From NCBI GenBank assembly GCA_950097015.1, contig CATNEN010000034.1, positions 510,501 through 574,500 of the forward strand: DNA of 64,000 bases, given 5' to 3'. The stretch is from Macrostomum hystrix (Eukaryota > Platyhelminthes > Macrostomidae). The translations under genes were made by a program, and so were the position numbers. This document shows positions 58,405 through 64,000 of the stretch, in pieces (the stretch's first letter is position 1; each line of letters opens with the position of its first letter). The notes under the pieces were generated by a model, which saw nothing but the letters and a program-made list of their open reading frames with translations, searched no databases and was not told the origin of the DNA.

Positions 58405-59448
58405 ATCCCCAGCTATCCAATCTCCAATCTTCATCCCCAACTCTCCAATCTCCAATCTCCATCCCCAGCTATCCAATCTCCAATCTTCATCCCCAGCTCT
58501 CCAATCTCCAATCTCCATCCCCAGCTCTCCAATCTCCAATCTTCATCCCCAGCTCTCCAATCTCCAATCTTCATCCCCAGCTCTCCAATCTCCAATCTCC
58601 ATCCCCAGCTATCCAATCTCCAATCTCCATCCCCAGCTCTACGATCTCCATCCCCAGCTATCCAATCTCCAATCTCCATCCCCAGCTCTACGATCTCCAT
58701 CCCCAGCTATCCAATCTCCAATCTCAATCCCCAGCTCTCCAATCTCCAATCTCCATCCCCAGCTCTCCAATCTCTAATCTCAATCCCCAGCTCTCCAATC
58801 TCCAATCTCCAATCTCCATCCCCAGCTCTCCAATCTCCAATCTCCATCCCCAGCTCTCCAATCTCCATCCCCAGCTCTCCAATCTCCAATCTCCATCCCC
58901 AGCTCTCCAATCTCCATCCCCAGCTCTCCAATCTCCAATCTCCAATCTCCATCCCCAGCTATCCGATCTCCATCCCCAGCTCTCCAATCTCCATCCCCAG
59001 CTCTCCAATCTCCATCCCCAGCTATCCGATCTCCATCCCCAGCTCTCCAATCTCCATCCCCAGCTCTCCAATCTCCAATCTCCAATCTCCATCCCCAGCT
59101 ATCCGATCTCCATCCCCAGCTATCCGATCTCCATCCCCAGCTCTCCAATCTCCATCCCCAGCTCTCCAATCTCCATCCCCAGCTATCCGATCTCCATCCC
59201 CAGCTCTCCAATCTCCATCCCCAGCTATCCGATCTCCATCCCCAGCTCTCCAATCTCCATCCCCAGCTCTCCAATCTCCAATCTCCAATCTCCATCCCCA
59301 GCTATCCGATCTCCATCCCCAGCTCTCCAATCTCCATCCCCAGCTCTCCAATCTCCAATCTCCAATCTCCATCCCCAGCTCTCCAATCTCCAATCTCCAT
59401 CCCCAGCTCTCCAATCTCCAATCTCCATCCCCAGCTCTCCAGCCTTGT
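58405..59448. repeat. 21-bp minisatellite with 7-8-bp length variants
   Basis: Units of CCCCAGCTCTCCAATCTCCAT, with optional extra AATCTCC blocks and CTATCCGAT variants. About 45 copies. Open frames on both strands (up to 385 codons) are repeat artefacts. Confidence 0.97.
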
Positions 59449-60114
59449 AGCATTGGTCTCGGCCTCCCTCTAGCCCAGTAGTGCATCTCCGGTCTTTCAG
59501 CAGTGCTTATTTCATATCCGATTTCTCTCGACGCCAATCGAATTCGGCATTTCAAATTGCATTAGATTCTTCTCTTCCCAGCCTCTCTGTCTAGGTAGTT
59601 CCGCTTAACTCGCTGTATGTTAGGCCTAAACTAAATCTAATTGAAAACAAACTGGCCTATTACCTTACCGTCTCTGCAGGGTTGGAGAGCGACCCCGGAT
59701 CCTGCCGTGAGGGCTTTCAAATCCGGTGGCTGTACTTTCTAGGGAAAGAGAGAAGGCAAATATTGGATGGAGAGGAGGGCGGCGAGGAAGGAATATCTTG
59801 CGATCATTGGACAGGAGAGTGCGGTCAGGTATAACTTAGTGATATCGCCGACCACCTCAGAATTGTTCTTATCAGCAACAGCTGGGGCAGAAGGGGCAAA
59901 GTTTTCACCTGCATTAGCCGGACCTCGCTGCTTGCCCACCGCAGCTTTTTTAACTGCAAAATCTAATTAATAAATTTCAATATCCTTCAACAGAGACTTC
60001 AGCCTTTCCTGAAGCTTTCTTAATTCTTTAAAAAATTATTATGAATAGCTTGTTCGCTTGCGCTACTGGTTGGTATGGGTAAGTCTCAGTCCTGAATTTA
60101 TTACTAGAGAATCT
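59449..60114. other. non-coding stretch without recognised gene
   Basis: Probably intronic or upstream of the PH-domain gene. A weak tRNA-like B-box (CTTTCAAATCC near 59,716) is seen but not called. Confidence 0.4.
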
Positions 60115-60117
60115 AAC

Positions 60118-60975
60118 TCAGATCCTTCAGTGATATCCTCAGATCCTTCAGTGATCTCCTCAGATCCTTCAGTGATATCCTCAGATCCTTCAGTGATATC
60201 CTCAGATCCTTCAGTGATATCCTCAGATCCTTCAGTGATATCCTCAGATCCTTCAGTGATATCCTCAGATCCTTCAGTGATATCCTCAGATCCTTCAGTG
60301 ATATCCTCAGATCCTTCAGTGATATCCTCAGTTCCTTCAGTGATATCCTCAGATCCTTCAGTGATATCCTCAGATCCTTCAGTGATATCCTCAGATCCTT
60401 CAGTGATATCCTCAGATCCTTCAGTGATATCCTCAGTTCCTTCAGTGATATCCTCAGATCCTTCAGTGATCTCCTCAGATCCTTCAGTGATATCCTCAGA
60501 TCCTTCAGTGATATCCTCAGATCCTTCAGTGATATCCTCAGATCCTTCAGTGATATCCTCAGATCCTTCAGTGATATCCTCAGATCCTTCAGTGATCTCC
60601 TTAGATCCTTCAGTGATATCCTCAGATCCTTCAGTGATATCCTCAGTTCCTTCAGTGATATCCTCAGATCCTTCAGTGATATCCTCAGATCCTTCAGTGA
60701 TATCCTCAGATCCTTCAGTGATATCCTCAGATCCTTCAGTGATATCCTCAGTTCCTTCAGTGATATCCTCAGATCCTTCAGTGATATCCTCAGATCCTTC
60801 AGTGATATCCTCAGATCCTTCAGTGATGTCCTTCAGTGATGTCCATCAGTGATGTCCTTCAGTGATGTCCATCAGTGATGTCCATCAGTGATGTCCTTCA
60901 GTGATGTCCATCAGTGATGTCCTTCAGTGATGTCCATCAGTGATGTCCATCAGTGATTTCCTTCAGTGATATCCT
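60118..60975. repeat. 21-bp minisatellite running up to the first PH-gene acceptor
   Basis: GATCCTTCAGTGATATCCTCA, about 34 copies to 60,832, then a shorter GATGTCCATCAGT type to about 60,975. The array reaches to within about 10-20 bases of the acceptor at 60985, and each unit contains CAG trinucleotides after pyrimidines. Confidence 0.96.
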
Positions 60976-60985
60976 CATCCCCCAG

Positions 60986-63941
60986 ACGCCGCAGCTGTGG
61001 CTCCGAGTCCAACATCGCAGCCGGCAAGCTGACTCGCCAGACGCCCTCGGCGTCAACTGCCAAGCAGGAGGGCATCGTGTGCATCTCCGGCTGGCTGGTC
61101 AAGTCGCCGCCAAGTCGCGACTCGAGTCGACTGGGCCGCCTCCCAATCAAACAGCTCAAACCGGTGAGGCCATTCTAGGCATAGACTAATCATCCCTCAG
61201 GACCTCGAGGGCACGGACTAATCATCCCTCAGGACCTTCAGGGCACGGACTACTCATCCCTCAGGACCTTCAGGGCACGGACTTCTCATCCCTCAGGACC
61301 TTCAGGGCACGGACTACTCATCCCTCAGGACCTTCAGGGCACGGACTAATCATCCCTCAGGACCTTCAGGGCACGGACTACTCATCCCTCAGGACCTTCA
61401 GGGCACGGACTACTCATCCCTCAGGACCTTCAGGGCACGGACTAATCATCCCTCAGGACCTTCAGGGCACGGACTACTCAGATCCTTCTTTCAGCTCCCT
61501 ACTCGTCCTTCACGACCTTTAGTGAATGATTTCTCTAACAGTATTTCGAGGCAGTGGACTGAATCCTCAAGTTGAATGCAATTTTCGGCCGAAATCTTTT
61601 TTTTCATTAGGTCTCTCTTGTTGAGACCTGTCCGCTCGCCTACGCAAAATTTCGAGCTCTATACTCCAGCATTATCTGCAGTTGATCTCATTTAGCCTTC
61701 CCGAAGCGAATCTCTTAAATGAAAAAAATTGTTCGCTAGAGAATAGCTAGTTACTTGAAGTACAATGGTCTTCTCTGTGTTTTCCGGAGCAAAGTTCTCG
61801 TGACTGGCTGAGTAGTGTGCTTAGAGTTGCTTTATTGGCCTCTCATATCGCAGTTCTTTCAGCATTTTTTACGTACCCTGTATGCTCAAAATACCGCTCG
61901 ATTAAGAAAAGGACACTCACAGAACAGAAAATTTAGCTTTCTGGATATCATTAGCCAAATCATTCATCCTCTGGGTGGATTTGTGCAACAGTCTGGTATA
62001 ACGACAATGCTGAGTAACATTTTTGGACACACTCGTCTCAGGGCTTAAAGGTTAACTAGAAAACTATGAAATTGTATCTAAAAATGGATTGCTAGATGGA
62101 GCTAGAAAGATTTACTAATTACTTGCTAGATGGAGCTAGAAAGATTTACTAATTACTTGCTAGATGGAGCTAGAAAGATTTACTAATTACTTGCTAGATG
62201 GAGCTAGAAAGATCTACCAATTACTTGCTAGATGGAGCTAGAAAAATCTACCAATTACTAGCTAGATGGAGCTAGAAAGATTTACTAATTACTTGCTAGA
62301 TGGAGCTAGAAAGATTTACTAATTACTTGCTAGATGGAGCTAGAAAGATTTACTAATTACTTGCTAGATGGAGCTAGAAAGATTTACTAATTACTTGCTA
62401 GATGGAGCTAGAAAGATCTACCAATTACTTTCTAGATGGAGCTAGAAAGATCTACCAATTACTTGCTAGATGGAGCTAGAAAGATCTACCAATTACTTGC
62501 TAGATGGAGCTAGAAAGATCTACCAATTACTTGCTAGATGGAGCTAGAAAAATCTACCAATTACTTTCTAGATGGAGCTAGAAAGATCTACCAATTACTT
62601 TCTAGATGGAGCTAGAAAGATATACCAATTACTTGCTAGATGAAGCTGGAGAGATCTACCAATTACTTGCTAGATGGAGCTAGAAAGATCTACCAATTAC
62701 TTGCTAGATGGAGCTGGAGAGATCTACCAATTACTTGCTAGATGGAGCCGAATAGATTTAGAAATGGACTTGCTAGTTTGTAGAGATCCCTAACAGAACA
62801 GACAGTGAGATTGAATGAGTCTAGTACAGATCTTATCGGTTCATACTGCAGCTGTAGAAAGCGGCTGCGGCTTCACCGGACGCAGCGGTTATGCAGTCCG
62901 CTGGTGCACAGATTCGCAATAAGATATACTTAATGGCTCTGTGCCAATTTATGCCAATTGCGAAATGGTGCATCAATCTGTGTGTTCAGCGTCCCCCGAA
63001 CAATGATTTATTTTTATCCACTGCCAGCACTGGCGCAAGCGTTACTTCGTGCTGACCAAAATCCAAGCGGATCGCTACCAGCTCTGTTACTATGGCGACG
63101 AGGCGCGCTGTGACCTGCGCGGCAGCATCGCACCGGAGTCCGTCAGCCAGCTGGCCACGATGGTGCCGCCGCCGATCCGTCTCGCCGCCACGCTGGGCCG
63201 CCAGCACAGGGCCGGGGTGCAGCAGCAGCGGCCCTTCTTCAGCCTGGCCTATCAGGACAGGGGCGAGCAGCGCATCCTGTACCTGCTGGCTGACAGCCAG
63301 GTGAGAGTCTAGCCATATCTTATTGTACATTTGAGCCCAAACCCTACTCCAATGTAGATATCCCAACCGCTAATGCTCCACAAACCCTACCCCAATGTAC
63401 ATACCCCAACCTCTAATGCTCCACAAGCCCTACCCCCAATGTACATACCCCAACATCTAATGCTCAACAAACCCTACTCGAGACCTACTTAAACCTCCCA
63501 ATGCTACATGACTGAAGGCTCTCCTAAATCCCTCGACAAGCAGCAAAAAAGGTCTTCCAAAACCGCCAATCGCAGGAGCAGATGCTCGCTTGGGCGGAGC
63601 AGCTAAGCGTCGCCTGCCGCTGCCGGAATCCGAACTCCGGAACTCAAGCGGCTTCGGCGACTCGAACCCGACGTCAAACTACGCCGCCCTCTCCGTCGCC
63701 GCCGCCGCCTCCTCTGTCGCTTTCTCCGTCGCCATCGCCAACGCCATCGCCTTTGCCCGTGGCTTCGGTTGATCAAGTGGACGGCAGTCGGGTCGATGAC
63801 AAGCCAACAACAACAGCAGCAGCAGCAGCTGCGGCAAGCGGAACGCACGAGTACGAAAATGTGTTCTCAGTAGGGCACAGAATCGGCAACTTCGGCGTTA
63901 GCCTGACAGCCGTGGGCGCGCAGCCACCTCCAACAAGGTAG
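60986..63941 (+). CDS. PH-domain adaptor protein (GAB/DOS-like), incomplete
   Basis: Exons 60986-61163, 63028-63300 and 63576-63937/63941 (GT/AG, phases 0 and 0). The first begins mid-codon, so upstream exons are missing. The PH domain spans the three exons: GWLVKSPP, then [28 protein letters not shown] and the C-terminal helix [10 protein letters not shown]. This pattern of a GWL-KSPP start and a Y-VADS end is like GAB/DOS scaffolds, which bind phosphoinositides at the membrane and relay receptor tyrosine-kinase signals. After the PH domain come Pro/Ser-rich and poly-Ala stretches, then HEYENV, a consensus Grb2 SH2 site (pTyr-x-Asn). At 63938 the choice is between a TAG stop and a donor GTAGAC; the window ends too soon to decide. 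Both introns hold minisatellites or short repeats. Confidence 0.78.
61193..61478. repeat. 32-bp minisatellite in PH-gene intron
   Basis: About nine copies of a 32-bp unit containing GGCACGGACTACTCATCCCT, beginning about 30 bases after the donor at 61164. Confidence 0.95.
61479..62061. other. unique intronic stretch of the PH gene
   Basis: Between two arrays of the same intron; no other gene is recognised. Confidence 0.45.
62062..62750. repeat. 34-bp minisatellite in PH-gene intron
   Basis: About 20 copies of a 34-bp unit containing CTTGCTAGATGGAGCTAGAA. TTTACTAATTA and CTACCAATTA variants lie in separate blocks. Confidence 0.96.
63345..63475. repeat. short tandem repeat in the last PH-gene intron
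   Basis: About three copies of a roughly 43-45-bp unit containing AATGTACATACCCCAAC and TAATGCTCCACAAACCCTAC. Confidence 0.75.
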
Positions 63942-64000
63942 ACCGGCACATTATTTCTTAACAGGCCCGCTCAGCCTCACACTTTTACCATTCGAAATCT

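Noticed and set aside
58293-59481. Ser/Pro/Ile-rich repeat frames of about 380 codons
   Set aside because: Repeat artefact of the 21-bp unit; several competing frames on both strands are equally open.
59676-59745. Possible tRNA-like SINE head (CTTTCAAATCC)
   Set aside because: Only a weak B-box; no convincing A-box.
60058-60852. DPSVISS heptapeptide repeat frame
   Set aside because: 21-bp unit artefact in an intron next to the PH-gene acceptor.
63938-63964. 27-base intron between GTAGAC and TTTCTTAACAG
   Set aside because: Too short for a spliceosomal intron in animals; a TAG stop or a longer intron beyond the window is more likely.

Overview
This is metazoan nuclear DNA. Compact GC-rich exons with GT/AG introns sit in AT-rich, extremely tandem-repeat-rich non-coding sequence, together with class I and class II transposons. 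No ribosomal RNA, bacterial operon or CRISPR array is present. The families found (centrin, PP1 glycogen-targeting subunit, NUDT17-like Nudix, UCP-like mitochondrial carrier, DUSP11-like phosphatase, PH-domain adaptor) are general animal genes. Two genes have a pyrimidine-tract CAG about 25 bases before the start ATG, which would suit spliced-leader trans-splicing. With the minisatellite load this suggests a flatworm or another lophotrochozoan, but the species cannot be fixed from the sequence alone.

Layout. 1-16.9 kb: no recognisable gene, about ten private minisatellites (unit about 9-25 bp) and one tRNA-derived SINE-like stretch. 16.9-20.2 kb: protein phosphatase 1 regulatory subunit 3 (RVxF motif plus CBM21) in four exons. 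20.2-25.3 kb: AT-rich non-coding. 25.35-33.84 kb: DNA-transposon cluster, made of a 4.16-kb hAT element (8-bp target duplication), a Merlin/IS1595-like remnant, and a 3.2-kb MULE-like element (PHD + FLYWCH + MULE; 8-bp duplication). 35.1-37.2 kb: centrin, whose intron holds a 976-bp non-autonomous hAT. 38.3-41.0 kb: NUDT17-like Nudix hydrolase whose intron is a 64-bp satellite. 41.4-48.0 kb: intact BEL/Pao LTR retrotransposon with identical 308-bp LTRs, inserted in a 34-bp minisatellite. 50.7-52.0 kb: UCP-like mitochondrial carrier. 53.2-57.0 kb: DUSP11-like RNA 5'-phosphatase in seven exons with a Gln/His-rich tail. 57.5-59.5 kb: two pyrimidine-rich minisatellites. 61.0-63.9 kb: GAB-like PH-domain adaptor, incomplete at both ends.

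The six host genes are all on the + strand. They look like independent housekeeping or signalling genes (glycogen metabolism, centrosome, nucleotide hydrolysis, mitochondrial transport, RNA 5'-end processing, tyrosine-kinase signalling), not a functional cluster. The most striking property is that most of the longer introns of these genes are filled by their own minisatellite, each with a unit seen nowhere else in the window. Several arrays carry higher-order duplications, and the NUDT17 array repeats a splice-donor-like and a splice-acceptor-like signal in nearly every unit.
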